This document shows positions 23,300 through 35,862 of a DNA stretch of 64,000 nucleotides, piece after piece. Every line of letters starts with the position of its first letter. Position 1 is the stretch's first letter. Source of the stretch: Alopecurus myosuroides. Its lineage: Eukaryota > Streptophyta > Magnoliopsida > Poales > Poaceae. The position numbers and the translations under genes were made by a program. The stretch is from NCBI GenBank assembly GCA_028641055.1, contig CM054058.1, positions 500,109,919 to 500,173,918 of the forward strand, given 5' to 3'. The notes under the pieces were generated by a model. The model saw only the letters and a list, made by a program, of their open reading frames with translations, was not told the DNA's origin and did no database searches.

Positions 23300-25960
23300 A
23301 AGAATGCCAGCGCACAACAAAATCAGCTTTTTTGCCTTATAAAGCCAAACCGACCTCTCTTCTGGAGAACCCACAACAGAGGAACATAAGTTTTTGCTTG
23401 CATCTACATAGAAAAGATACATGTCAGTTGAAAAGGATAGTGTATCTTCCAAAGGTCCTTGCCCAAACAATTTCTATTTTTTGCAGCAAGACTAAATCTA
23501 GTAAGGCATACCCATTGAGTTTATGCTATTCAAGACTAAAAACAAAAGGAGGAATATGTTTCTAAAATGTTTAAGCTGGCACAAAAAGCAGAATCGCTAA
23601 AAGTAGAAGTTTGATTAGTAAGGCATACCCATTGAGTTTATGCTATTCAAGATAATTTTGAAGCATCTTGTGATAGACTTTGAAGTCTTGATCTGTTGCC
23701 CCTTATACCAGCTTGATGGTTGAGTAATGAAGAAAAGAAATGTCCTAAGCATCTTGCTTGATATCCATTGATTTGTCAGGTTGATGTCTGGCTGGTTTAT
23801 TAATAGTTCCCACTCTTCATGAAGTTGTTCTGAAACCTTTCTAATGAGATGGTACCCTCCCATACTCGCTGGCATAACACGAGGAGTAAGGCTGAAGCTT
23901 TGGTGCAAGTAGATGAACCGACATATGCAGGCACTTAATTAGTTTGCTTCCAAGTCCCTCCTTTCGGCCACACGTGCAAGCTAATTAGCTAGCTACGACA
24001 TGTGAAACTGAATCACGGGCTTTGGCAGGATGCGAAGCACTACGTACAGGGATGTTGTCTCTTCATAGAGTGGTGCACTAATCTGCTTAGTTTCTGCGCC
24101 GCGAGAGAAACATAATATACTAGTACACTTTCAATTCAGTTGAGCTGTCTCCATTTCCTAGCTTGTTAACTTTGTCTGTAGCTTAGGTCTGCAAATGCAA
24201 TCACGAAACAGTCAAATCTTTTCTAAGAAACGTACCTGAAAAGGAACAAAAAAAGCACAAGAGATAGACCCTGCAACTTCTCCGGTGATTTCTATAACAA
24301 ACCAGTAGGCCGAGAAACTAATCATGCATGTAGTCTAGCTAGATTTAAAATAGGAAACCACATGGAAAACACCCTTTGCCAACAACCCCAAAGAACAATC
24401 ACAAAATCATACACATTGTAATCAACTGACAGAAGGGTTAAAAATATAAAGCAACCAGGAACAAGGGAAAATAGGATGGAACTCAATCAATTCAAGATAG
24501 CTAATATCCATTCTCCAGCAAGTGAAATAACACAAAATCCTCACAGGTCTATCCACATAGACTCCCAACATTACATTTCGGTCTCAAACATGAATGAAAA
24601 CTCACCTGCAAATAGATACTAAAGCAAGATGGATCGAACATTCTCCGCTCCTAGAAAAGGCATTGTCTGGCTTGATGCTTACACCTCCTGGACGCTCAAA
24701 CCTGCAAAAGGAACACCATATTTGGTAAGCATTTACAATGGGTGCAGAACTTAGCAAACAAATAGGGTATCTGTATGCACATCAACGGTAGAGAAGAAGA
24801 GATTCAGATCACAGTACTAGATACAAAAAAATTTGAGCATATCCATGATTATGATGACACGAAATGGTGTACAACTCTGTATAAAATTAGAACAGTACTG
24901 CACCAGTACAAAGTAGTGTGATTTGTTTGCAGAGGTTTGTGTGAACCACAAGTGACACACCACTGCTCTCGTTGGACTTTCTTCCCCAACACATGCATTG
25001 CATAGGCAATACATGTGCAGTGTGCACACAAGGAAAAAAAAGATCTACCGCTCATGCTAGCTTGACCTTTTCCCTGACCACCCAATGGCCAAGCAAAAGC
25101 TCCCCACACAATAATAGTACTGCTCACTCTGTAACTTTTTTTTGTAGAAAACACACCGTCTCTGCTTTGCAACATGCATCTCCCCTGGCAGATGTTTCCA
25201 AGATCGAGAGAGAAAGGGTCCTTGCATGAATGCTTTTTGGTGACACATGACCACAAGTTTCCCCTCTGAAAATCATGTGGCCTTGTGACAACCCCCGGCC
25301 TTTTTTTCAGAAATTTGTATGCGTGCCTCCGCTGTGCATAGGAACAGAGCATAGAAGAAAAGAGGAAGAGACCCCAGCACGACATCAAATCAACGCATGC
25401 ACGCACATTGAGTTCTTGACTAACTGCCACATGAGACATCAGGTGATGTTTACCTAATTTTTGTTCATAGCTTCATGTGCAAAATCGAGACTACAAGGCT
25501 GCCCACCCGCGGCGCGGCGCCAACAGCCCCAGTGCGAGGTGCCCCTCGACTCCAAAATGGCGACGACGCCCGCAGCCCTCGGCCTGGCTCCTCGCGTAGA
25601 GACAGCACCGGCGGCCGAATCTTTTGACTGGGCGTCTCCTAGGTCTGCCGCGCGTGCGAGAGAGAGAGAGGGAGGGAGAGAGAGAGGAAGAGGAAGCTGC
25701 GTACCGGAGAAGCAAATCAAGAACGGCGACGACCTCGTTGACCGGGGGCGATGACCTCGGCGATGGGATGCAGTCTGGATGGATGCCTCCTGCCGTTCTT
25801 CTCTCCCCTTCCCTCTCCCTTGTTCGCGCCGTTTCTTCCCCTTCCCTCGCTGTGTACGCCGCCGCCTTCTACCTCCCTATACGCCGCCGCCGTCCCTCCT
25901 GGCCTCCCTTCGCTTCTGTCTCTCGGTCGAGGAATACGCGAGGGTGTGCTAGCCTATTCT
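23300..25960 (-). pseudogene. Spliced fragments of an unidentified plant gene inside the Harbinger-like element
   Basis: Several exon-like blocks lie in order on minus. A GC-rich leader (about 25960-25461) ends at a GTAAAC donor. A 96-bp exon at 24701-24606 encodes FERPGGVSIKPDNAFSRSGE, with TTTTGCAG before it and GTGAG after it. A block at about 23910-23645 encodes VSEQLHEEWELLINQPDINL and SSKMLRTFLFFITQPSSWYK and ends at a GTATGC donor. A block at about 23463-23300 includes STDMYLFYVDASK and SPEERSVWLYKAKKLIL. I do not recognise the protein. The region between these blocks is non-coding. Intact exon borders fit capture of genomic DNA, but an old resident gene is also possible. Confidence 0.45.
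23499..23652. repeat. 37-bp direct repeat spanning a splice donor
   Basis: Positions 23499-23535 and 23616-23652 are identical over 37 bases. On minus the unit is the last codons of an exon-like block plus its GTATGC donor. Confidence 0.85.
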
Positions 25961-26149
25961 AGCCACGAAGAAACAGACGGGGTTTCAGGAAACACGGGGA
26001 AAGGCTGGGAACTTACCGGCCCAAAAACGCTAGAGACAAACAATGATTTTGGGCTACCCTGGGTTTCGGGGTAAGGCCGGTATAAAACTCGTCCATCCCA
26101 AAAAATACCCGAGTAACAAACAGAGCCTAACTGGGGAGGAATTCATGGC

Positions 26150-29100
26150 CTCTCATGTGTCCTGCAGTTGGGCCCGCCTGTCGGTCACCATAATGTTGTG
26201 TTCGCGCTGCGTGGTCGCCGCGTGGCTGTGGGAGGCGGTTCGTTCGGTTTCCCCTTCCGGCTCCCGCATTTCTCGAGCCTGCTCCATCTTCCACCGCCAA
26301 GTCCTCCTGCGTTGGAGCCGCAAGGCCGGCGCGCACGAGTTCCAGCAACGCGCCTCCCCAGCTTCGCCTCCGCCTCTATGTAGCGCTCGTCGCTGACCTC
26401 GCAGCGCCTGCCCCGGTGCCCTTCCTCGCCGCCGAAAACTCCTGTACCACCAGCGCCTCGCTGCCCCTCCTCCTCCTCCTCCTCCGCCGCCGCTCGTTCT
26501 TCCCGGACCAGCAGCCCCGAGGGAAGGCGCGAGATGTGCCCATCCTCATCCTCCTCGCGCTCTTGTGGTGGCCGACCGACGCACCGCGGGCGAGCCGAGG
26601 GAAGGGGAAGGTTCTCCATTGCAATTCCTTGGAAGAGAGATCGTCTGTAGAGGCCCGCGCCTCAAGAGGGTGAGCTGTGTCGCCGCCTCCCTTTGCTCTC
26701 TCCAGTCTTGATCTATTAAATCCTACAAATTTTCATGATTGATCTTATTGATTTCAGCCATGGATTTGAGCGAAGAGAAGAGTTAGAGTGAGGTGATTTG
26801 GAGGAGGAAGTGGACCAGGATCTGAAGTATTCGATGAAATGCAGGCACATGGTATTCTATTTATGCTTTCTTTCTCCACATCCTTCTGTTTTTTTCTCGA
26901 CATATCCTTATTTTTCATTACAGCCTTGATTTTTTTTATCTGTCACGAGCAATTAGGGTTCCAAGAATCTGATATTGATTGACTGGAATAGCCATATAGC
27001 CACGGGCACCAGCTAGGGTCGACAAGAATCTCAATTTAGGTAGGATATGTCTTAGTCTCTGAAATGTTAACTACAGGGCGGTGGCGAGTCTAGAACTAAT
27101 TTGGAGGGTGGGCTCAAATAACAGACCACTCAACAGATATTACTTAAACAAATCGATATGGTCATGTGCACATCAGCTTTTTATATGAATGGATGATAAT
27201 TTAAAACCATCAACTAATATATGAAATGCAATAAGTTACCTTGCCCCTGCTATGGGGTGATCGGATCTGGGGAACCCCTAAATGATTACATGTGCAATTG
27301 CAGAAATTCTTGATATTCTTGTAAGGGTAGTGAATAACATTGCCGCAAGCAAGATATTCCCAACAATAGCACATGTTTATGCTTATACATGCTGATGTAG
27401 TTTGTGTTGAATTCTTATTCTGTCCATACAAAGTGTCAGTGACATATGTAGTGTTGCTTTCAATGATTTATTATCATGGTGTTGACCAGAATCACTTCAC
27501 TCTCAGGTAGTCAGGTTGCGTTATCACTATCTGATGCACACTTTTTGTGCAGGTGAGAGCACTGTGCGAGAAATATAAAGAGATATTGAAGGTGTAAAGC
27601 AGTTCTTAGGTTTTCCATTCTTTCTCAACACAGCTAGGTAATCTTATGAACTTCGAATGCATGACCCTGTATATCGGTCATAGTCACAAGTATGTCTGTC
27701 GATATCCTTGTGAACCAAGAAATTTCCTCGTATTGTTCTCCCTTGTTCGTTTGATGAGATGTACTTTTGGTGCAAGATGATATATTAAAGGAACAATTAT
27801 GTTCTAGATTGTATTCAGAGTATTTTGTATTTTAATATTTAGTTTTACCTTTTTCTTACATAAAAGTGCAAGTTCGCTGCTGTGAAAAAGGATAAGTCTG
27901 TCCTCACCAAACTGTGTCTTTTCATGTTAAATCCAAACATGTAACAGAACCCAATCCAGCACAAATTACTCTAGAATATGTTGTGATACCTACAAATAAT
28001 TTTCAGGTACTTCATGGTTAGAAATATTGTTGTGCCCGCTTTGTAGGTATCACACCTCCCCGCCCCCCTAAGTGCTCGCGACGCCACACGTCTACGGCTA
28101 GCATGTTGGCTGTCCGCCGCCTCCGTCAGGCGCTCGCCTGCTCGCGTTCCATTAGCTGAGCAAGTTGATCTATCCGAAGTATGTATATGTGCAGCCAGCT
28201 TAGAGAAGAAATTGTGCTTGGAAGTTGGAACCCATGTCCAACCATTGTTAATTCTATCACTGTGCACCGTTGGTTGATTATCGTGTTTGAATTTTTGTTA
28301 TGAATGAATTTGGCTACAGTTGTCCCCTTGATGGAATCATGGTCAGTAGTAGAATTTGGCTACATTTTTTAACCCTGCTTTTGTTAGGAAAGAATTTGAA
28401 GTAGCATGCATCCAGTTTATGGTACAATGGGATATTTTTCTGAGACTCTAAATGAGGAAAGAAGTAAGCGATCAATAACATCTGGGAGTAACATGTGGCT
28501 AATTGTGTATATGATCTTGTGATCACTAGAGTGGGATACACCGTTGAGATAACATTTGTGTCTACAATTAATATCCTCACCATCCATGATGAGTAAAAAA
28601 GAAAAAGAAAATAGGTGGAAAGCAGTAAGCAATCATTAACATCAGGGACTAACAGGCAGCTGACTGTGTACATGATTTGCCATTACCAGAGTGGCAGGCA
28701 CCATTGACTTATTTGAATCTATTTTTTCCATTGTCAACTCAAACTGATATAAATGCATGTGATTACCTTCTCGAGAGGGAACATATAAGTGTCCCTTGAC
28801 AACTCATATGAGGCAATATTTAGGTGCTCTGGTCTCTGGACCCTTACTTTGATCTGTATTCATATGTTTTAAAATGTCGAAACGGAATAGTGAAGCCAAT
28901 CCCTCTGTTGTTCAAGGTTGGCCATTTGTGATAAAGTATAATGTCATCCTTGGCACACTCATATTTGTTCCCTAAACTTATTTGAATTGATTGTTTATTA
29001 AATATTAATAAGTAGACCGAGTTGCAGTGCAATGTATTATCATAACATTTGGTTATATATTTAATTTCTGAACCATGTCTAAGTAAGTAGTCTCTCGAGG

Positions 29101-29510
29101 TTTTCATAAAACTCTTGCTTTTAACAGATCCAATCACTGATATTCTCATAGTAACACCCAAAAGAGTAAATCTACCGCCTCTATAATCCTTGGTGTGCGC
29201 AACAAATGGTGAAGTTGACCCACGAGCTGTAACTCTGCCACACCCCAAAAACGATGTGCACATTGCTGGGGATCTCAGCTCTAACCTTCTAGAGCACCTC
29301 TTGGATGCAAATCTGGTCAGATTATCTTGTATTTCCTTTCATCCTGTGCAACACATAATTTTTTAACCTATAACGTCCATGTTTCTTTCTGTTGTTTCTG
29401 ATTGTTATACTTTGGTCTAGCAGCATGGGAGTTCTAAGTTGTTTGGTTCTGGGGTTAGCACTCTCAATGGTGCATCAAACGAACATGGTGCAGAATGGAG
29501 CAGTAAATAC
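26150..29510 (+). pseudogene. Relic exons of an unidentified plant gene, plus strand
   Basis: A GC-rich block (26150-26668) ends at a GTGAGC donor, like a 5' leader exon. A block at about 26790-26851 reads DLEEEVDQDLKYSMKCRHM and joins, across a 700-bp AT-rich gap with a GTGCAG acceptor, to VRALCEKYKEILK (27553-27591). Later blocks read VTLPHPKNDVHIAGDLSSNL (about 29229-29316) and HGSSKLFGSGVSTLNGASNE (about 29428-29505, after TAGCAG). There is no ATG-to-stop frame, and at least one in-frame stop lies upstream of the DLEEEV block. I read this as a decayed gene or captured fragments. The function is unknown and the exon limits are approximate. Confidence 0.35.
28453..28720. repeat. Diverged tandem duplication
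   Basis: A unit of about 110 bases (GTAAGC.ATCA.TAACATC...) at 28465-28570 recurs at about 28627-28730 with many substitutions. It is non-coding. Confidence 0.6.
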
Positions 29511-29946
29511 CTATAATTTGTGTGTGTGCACGAGGTTCTTGGTCATGTGCCATCTTCAGTGGACATGTGATGCCACTGGACTGGATACTACATCTATATT
29601 TAGGTGATAACTGTATAATATATATCTTCCGCTATTTAAATATAATGAGGAATGCTGAGGGTCAATAATTATTTATCTTCTGCTGTCAGATGGTAATATG
29701 TCCTCAACAAGTGTAGATTTATGTAGCTCAACAAAATTGTTGATAGTGAAGTTCATTGTTGATACGTTTTTGTCAGAATAATAACATCTATATATGTTCC
29801 CATGCTTCTGTTTGTTGTCCCTGACTATTTATGTTTTTGGATCATTGTGCAATATGCTTGTGGTGAAAACTGTAGTCAACAAGTGAGTTGGTATTCAACT
29901 AGGAAACCTATGGATATCGTGTAGAATTGCATGGGGTGTGTTTCAG

Positions 29947-30177
29947 CTTCTGAGGGTTCAGGCTGCCATCCCGCAGATGACGGACACACTGCACCGTTGG
30001 TGGTTTAGGGCCCGACAGAGCTACAACAAGAAGAGAGAAGAGCCTTCGATAGCTAGCCTTACGATGATAATCTTTTGGAGACTCTGGAAACAACGCAACG
30101 CAAGGGATTTCAACAATCTTAACAAGCAATTATCGGTTGATGGTTTGGTGTCTCAAATTGCGGCCGATTGGGAGTAG
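29947..30177 (+). pseudogene. LINE-like reverse transcriptase C-terminal tail
   Basis: A short frame encodes LHRWWFRARQSYNKKREEPS and IIFWRLWKQRNARDFNN. This matches the pattern at the C-terminal end of plant non-LTR retrotransposon ORF2 proteins (W..WW..AR, then W.LW..RN...F). It stops at 30175-30177, followed by about 200 bases of 3' untranslated-like sequence. No RT core is present, so it is a 5'-truncated copy, as is common for LINEs. Confidence 0.6.
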
Positions 30178-30399
30178 TGGAGGGTAGCAGGTTTAGGAGG
30201 GAGTAACTCTTTTGCGAGAGTAGTGCATTAGGCTTAGGAGTGTGTGGAGGGTTGTGACAGACGTTGTGTGTGCAACGATTCTCTCCATTCTTGTATTCAA
30301 ATTCTACCTTCTATAAAGCTAAGGTACGCAATTGTGTACTCTCGCAATTGTGGTGGCCTGGTGGGTCTGTAAGAAAACGAGTATCTTCCTCCTTGTTCC

Positions 30400-32310
30400 T
30401 TGATATAAAGATTTAACACACAACCGGGTCAGCTCGGATCGAGGAATGGAGATTTAACATACAAATGTTGTTAGATGATTTAACACCAGTTGTTGCTTCC
30501 AGGTCGCCAATATGCAACAAGTGATGTCAGGACAAAATGCTTAGCTATGCCCGGAAATTCTCCCTAAAACTGTATGTGTTGATCTTCATGATGGGGAGCT
30601 AGATCTTGGGTGATTGTAGAAATCATGTGATGAATGCCTAGATTATTGCCTATAAGTGATGGGATAACATACGTGGGTTTCATTGAAATCTAGGAGAAAT
30701 GTTTTGTTATACTATGGAGGTTATCCATGTATAATATACTCAATTTACTGTCCTATTTGATTGTGTATTTACATTGTCAGGATTGCTTAATATTTTCAGC
30801 TATTGCATATTTTTTGCAACAACTTCTGCTCTATAGGTACACATTTTTTTTTTTTTTTTGCTCTAGAGCTTGAAAGATTTGCATGCTAACCGAGTGCCTT
30901 TGAAGGGCATTTGCTTGCAAAATTGTTCTGGCAGCTCTTTTTTTCTTCAGCAGACATATTTTAGTGTTTGAAACTTAACTAATAGAAGTAGTTTTCTATG
31001 GCCATCCAGAAATTTATGCGATAAGAAAGATATCACGAATTAAACAGAGATAGATGGCCGATATGTGAATTAGAATACTTATCATTCTAAATTGAGCACA
31101 TTTCAAGCTTGATTTACTTGCTATTCTGTTTTCATTTTTGGTTAAGTACGTGGGGACTCATCCTCATGAGGACAGTTGGTCGATCTTTTCAAGTAGCCTC
31201 AGTCGGCACACTCGGCTCCACCGAAGAATTCCGTGTCACTAAATGGTTTATGTACACAAGCCTCGCTAATAAAATAGCTTTGTAATTTTTCCACTTTTGG
31301 CCAAAGTCCTTCTAGTTTTATTCTAACATGCATTATTTTTGTCAGTTAGAGGAAACCTTCACATAGTGGCACGGAGAATGAGACGTGAAGAATTGAATTA
31401 GGCCCCAGATTGTGGAGCTGGAGTCCGTAGAATTAAAAAACCTCGCGAAAGAAAAACAAGCAGGGCTGCAACATGCCGTGGTCGAGGAACACACACCAAC
31501 CCTTATACTGCTTCGGCCGGATCTCGCACTCTGGCGCTTGCCATGTGCAGTACTTCTGTCCGGGCAGCTCTTGGTGGGATTTGGTTAACCAATTATCTTT
31601 TGGGTTCGAACCTAAATAACCATTTTATGTGAAGGGATACAATAGGTTAACCATTAGGTTAATTAGGTTAGAAAAGGTTAACTGTTGGTTATTTATGTTA
31701 GAACCATTATGCAATGAAGGTAAATACTCGCAAAGCTCGGCTTGCCTATGCGACCGCTAGGTGCATAAAATTTATCAAAATTATAAATGAAGGTAAATAC
31801 CGTTGGTTATTTATCTCAAGTTAAATCGGAATTCAAGGCATAAAACAGGATATTATCGTCATTATCAACTTGCCATAGTAACAAGATTGATGAGCACCTA
31901 GCAGCAGCAATGTTCAGATCGCTCGCCCTGAACGTTCAAACACTTGAATCGTCAGTCAATCCGTTAGAAAGAAAGGAAGATATCTTTAAGCAAAAACAGA
32001 AGCTAGCTTGTACGATTTGGTGAGGCATCTGCATGAATCTTTAAGAGCATAGAGCTGAACATAGCGTGAAAAATATAGTAGCAGAACGAGAGCAGATCCA
32101 TTATTTGGGATTCAGTAGCATCTAGCAGCTCAAATGACAGCAATAATTTTTCGGGGATTGTGGAGTAGTGCGATTTACAAAGTAGCTTTTTAGTTGGGAA
32201 ACAACAACCAATCAGCCCCAATTTCCTTTTCTTGGACCAAGAACTAGAAAAGCACAACAAAAAAGACCCCATACTCTCCTACTACCAAAGACAGAGCCAA
32301 ACCAAGAAGA
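30400..32310. other. Intergenic, no gene seen
   Basis: AT-rich sequence with an 18-base poly-T run near 30849 and short repeated GGTTAACC-type words at 31580-31700. I see no supported coding region or RNA gene. Confidence 0.5.
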
Positions 32311-32314
32311 AAGC

Positions 32315-32590
32315 ACTCTTTCCGATAACCTAAATTACATCGCACCCGAGGCCGATAGACAGTCTATCCAGCCCCTTCTCCACAAACTTTCCGTGCTATC
32401 ATCCCAAGAACTTATTGGGCTTAACTTGATAAAAACTTGGGTCAGCTGCCGGATCCAGCCAAACAGCATTCGGCCCAAGCTCATGTGCGATTACTCCGGG
32501 CACGTCACCGACTCTCTCCGATACTCGGAGAAATCTTACCCGGCCGCGGACGTAAATAAGACCATGAAGAATTTCTTGGCTGAGAGAGTT
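32315..32590 (+). pseudogene. Fragment of a Gypsy antisense ORF (element D)
   Basis: The frame with LIGLNLIKTWVSCRIQPNSI and LRYSEKSYPAADVNKTMKNF closely matches the antisense ORF of Gypsy C at about 38880-39200. It stops abruptly at 32590, where an LTR lacking its first bases begins. This is what remains of the interior of the older element D. Confidence 0.8.
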
Positions 32591-32913
32591 TACCAGGGGT
32601 AACTTACTTTGGGGCAAATCAACTCTGGTGTTTGGAAGAGGGTTTAGCTCAGGGGAAATCATGTTTTCTGGTGATCTGGTAGCTCGGGCTGTAATGTCGC
32701 CGAGTCTCCAATCTAGGGTTACAACTATCAGCTCTCGTACTACTGGAATACTCGAATAGCTAGAAAACTCTTGGTCTCTCTGTTCCAGGAACCGGTTTAT
32801 ATATTACCCGGCCCTCTGGCTTCTTATACAAGACATACCCTGAATCCTACCCGGAATACACACATAACCCTAACTTTCCTAATCTTAGCTCCCAAGGTAC
32901 GGTTTACAAGATC
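32591..32913 (-). repeat. LTR of Gypsy D, left part (truncated, split by Gypsy C)
   Basis: It resembles the Gypsy C LTR but lacks roughly the first 35 bases. It breaks at 32913 at the AGATC target site of Gypsy C and resumes at 49957. Confidence 0.85.
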
Positions 32914-33357
32914 TGTCGTGGGATAATCACGGCAGACGTTACCAGGGGTAACTTACTTTGGGGCAAATCGACTCTGGTGTTTGGGAGAGGGTTTAGCTCA
33001 GGGGAAATCATGCTATCAATCGATCTGGTAGCTCTGGCCGCAATGTCGCCGAGTCTCCGATCTAGGGTTACAACTATCTGCTCTCGTATTACAAGATACT
33101 CGAATATCTGGTGAAGCTCCCGTTTCTAACCCTAGGAGCCGGTTTATATGTTACCCGGCTCCCTGGCTTCCTACACAAGATACACCCGGAATCCTACCCG
33201 GAAACCACACACAACCCTAAGTTTCCTAATCCTAACCCCTAAAGCATGGGTTACAAGGCCTACGCTCCTTCTTGGGCCTTCTAGAAACTCCTCCTCCTTG
33301 AGCCGGGTCTTGCGCGATCTCCTTTGGGCCGGGTTTCACCTTATCATCCCCTCATCA
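32914..33357 (-). repeat. 3' LTR of Gypsy C
   Basis: TGTCGTGGGAT...CCCTCATCA on plus. It is close to the 5' LTR, with a few small indels (19 bases missing near the right end). On minus the polypurine-like CTGGGGACTAC abuts it. Confidence 0.9.
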
Positions 33358-34369
33358 GTAGTCCCCAGAATAGCTTGGGCTTCGTGAAATTGGCCATGAA
33401 GCGCACGCTATTCCCTACAAAACAATAAACATTCAAGTTCATAAAATACCGGGTTAGAACGCCTTGATAATAGCTAGGCCTTGCTCTGTGGGCGGTCCAT
33501 ATAATAACCAGGTTTTTCCCAAGTCAAAACACCATTTTCCGGGTCAACATTCCGGGAAAACGTGACAAGACCCGGCTCCGTACCGTCGTCAATTAATCCG
33601 AATATCGCGCCCGTAATCCACCTCAATTTCGATCTGGATATCTCGCAACGGGTATTTTGATATTTATCCCCAAATATCCGGGCCGGATCACTTTCTCCGA
33701 AAATTTCGCACTTGCCGCCTAAACCTAGGGCATTTCTCCCCCGCACCTATAAATAGGCCCCTAGGGATCAACCCTAAATCCACCGGCCATTTCTTCTTCT
33801 TCTCTCTCTCTCTCCACTCCATCCTTGCGCCCACGAGCCCTAGCTCGAGCTCGCACCAGCGAAGCTGCACCGCCGCCACCTGGTCGCCACCGTCTGCGCC
33901 CGCAACACCGCCGTCAATCCCCGCCGCAACGCCCACGAGCAGACCGCCAGATATCTCAAGGTGCCGCCGCCGTCGAGCTAACCACCGCCGCCGTGCATCT
34001 CCTTCAACCCATCCGGTAAGTTTCTTCAATTTCTTGGATCCAGATTTCGATTTCACGTGGATAGATTGGATCGAATCTTACCCTCTAGTTTTCCACTATT
34101 CCTCATTAACTTGGCATGCCCTTGCAATTCTCAATTCCACATCTTTCCGCGGCTCATACTTAGCTAACTTCACATTTATGCCCTTTAGCACATTTCCTCA
34201 TGTGCAATCTTATATTTTTCCCATGTATTTCGTCTAGATCCATTCACCCAACTTTGCAAGTATTCTAATCGTTTTGCCCTCCATTCTCCTCATTATACCG
34301 AATAGCTGTAGTTTCCGGGTCTCTCAATATTCACACTTTTGCATTTTGCCTCTTTTTTGATCTACACAC
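33358..34369 (+). other. Gypsy C leader of the antisense ORF
   Basis: This is non-coding sequence between the 3' LTR and the antisense ORF. It contains the TATA box at 33748, a CT-rich stretch after it, and a candidate 5' UTR donor CCGGTAAG near 34014. Confidence 0.6.
33748..33755 (+). promoter_or_regulatory. TATA box for the Gypsy C antisense ORF
   Basis: TATAAATA is followed by a CT-rich leader, on the strand opposite to pol. It matches the box at 15443-15450 in Gypsy A. Confidence 0.65.
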
Positions 34370-34718
34370 GTGGCTCCTAAGGCCAGCGCCAAGGCAAAGG
34401 GCAAAAACCCGGCCTGCAAGCAAAAGTCGGGTCAGTTGATTTCCGCCAACTGGGCGAAGTCAACTGTCATGAAGGCTAAACTTGATGAGCTGACTGAGTC
34501 GGGTGTTCTGCCCGCCCGGGAGGAAATCCACTGGAGGATACCCGGCGAGGAGACCCGGCCATCACCTGGCCTAGATGAGGTGGTAGTTTTTGTCGAGCAT
34601 GTGATCCGGGGTTTCCGCCCCCCGGGTCACCCTTTCTTCCGGGAGCTCCTGGACCACTACAATCTCCGGGTATTCGATATCGGCCCCAATTCCATGCTCA
34701 ATATCTGTCATTTCATAG

Positions 34719-35862
34719 TGTCGTGGGATAATCACGGCAGACGTTACTGGGGGTAACTGATCTTGGGGCAAGACGACACAGGCGTTTGGGAGAGGGTTTA
34801 GCTCAGAGGAAAACATGGTGCAACTCGATCTGGTAGCCGGCAATCAAAGTCGCCGAGTCTCCGATCTTGATATAATAACTCAACTCTGGGATTACACTAG
34901 ATGCTCGATATCAAGCGATATTGCTAGGGTTCTTAGATCTCTTTGTCTTGTACACAAGGATTATCCTGGTTCGACCTCTCCATGGGAGATAATAGCTTAC
35001 TTCCAGCTGGGATCTTATTAACAATCGATCTAGAGGCTCGGACTGCAATGTCGCCGAGACCTGGAATTTAGCTCGGGCTGACTCTCGCCGAGACCTGGAA
35101 TTTGGCCGACTCTCGCTGAGACCTGGAATTTGGCTCGTGCTGACTCTCGCCGAGACCTGGAATTTGGCTTGTGCTGACTCTCGCCGAGACCTGGAATTTG
35201 GCCGACTCTCGCCGAGACCTGGAATTTGGCTCGTGCTGACTCTCGCCGAGACCTGGAATTTGGCTCGTGCTGACTCTCACCGAGACCTGGAATTTGGCCG
35301 ACTCTCGCCGAGACCTGGAATTTGGCTCGTGCTGACTCTCGCCGAGACCTGGAATTTGGCCCGTGCTGACTCTCGCCGAGACCTGGAATTTGGCCGACTC
35401 TCGCCGAGACCTGGAATTTGGCTCGTGCTGACTCTCGCCGAGACCTGGAATTCGGCCGACTCTCGCCGAGACCTGGAATTTGGCTCGTGCTGACTCTCGC
35501 CGAGACCTGGAATTTGGCTCGTGCTGACTCTCACCGAGACCAGGAATTTAGGGTTTCTACCCGAAATCTCTCTCTCTCTATGACCTAGGAGCCTGCTTAT
35601 ATGGGCGGCTGGTCTCCTGGTCGTACAAGGTAAAAACTGGGTCATACCATATTAAGAGTCCTAATCTAGGTCCCCTGCGTGACCTCCAAGTCTTGAGTCT
35701 CCAACTTGTACAAGGTTTCCGGGTCTTCCAGAATCTTCCTTCTATAGCATCTTCCAAAGCTGGGTTACCCCCAGACCAGGCTTTGCCTCCTGGCCGGGTC
35801 TCGCTTCTGGCTGGTCATATTTTCTTCGTCCTTAGGGGTACCAGGTTATCTTTCCCCCAACA
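34719..35862 (-). repeat. LTR of element B (left, 3' LTR)
   Basis: TGTCGTGGGAT...CCCCCAACA. It contains a minisatellite at about 35045-35548 and is followed on its inner side by a polypurine tract (TTGGGGGCTAC on minus). Confidence 0.92.
35045..35548. repeat. Minisatellite in the left LTR of B
   Basis: Units of 34 bp (GACTCTCGCCGAGACCTGGA plus ATTTGGCTCGTGCT) alternate with 28-bp short forms. Long frames on both strands here are by-products of the repeat and not genes. Confidence 0.9.

Larger units (their letters stand above)
22358..26126. mobile_element. Harbinger/Tourist-like element, 3.77 kb, non-autonomous
   Basis: The left end GGCCCTGTTTGTTAC and the right end (inverse) GGCTCTGTTTGTTAC form an imperfect terminal inverted repeat. 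TAA flanks both sides (22355-22357 and 26127-26129), the usual PIF/Harbinger target duplication. No transposase frame is present. The interior has gene-like minus-strand exons, so the element may have captured host sequence. Two independent MITE ends by chance are an alternative, though the shared TAA makes this less likely. Confidence 0.6.

Noticed and set aside
25454..26624. Overlapping frames in GC-rich DNA
   Set aside because: Frames are open on both strands with low-complexity Arg/Ala/Pro/Ser content. Kept only as leader exons and not as proteins.
35068..35645. Long repetitive frames on both strands (and at 37832-38443)
   Set aside because: They arise from the 34/28-bp minisatellite in the LTRs of element B; the peptides only repeat the unit.
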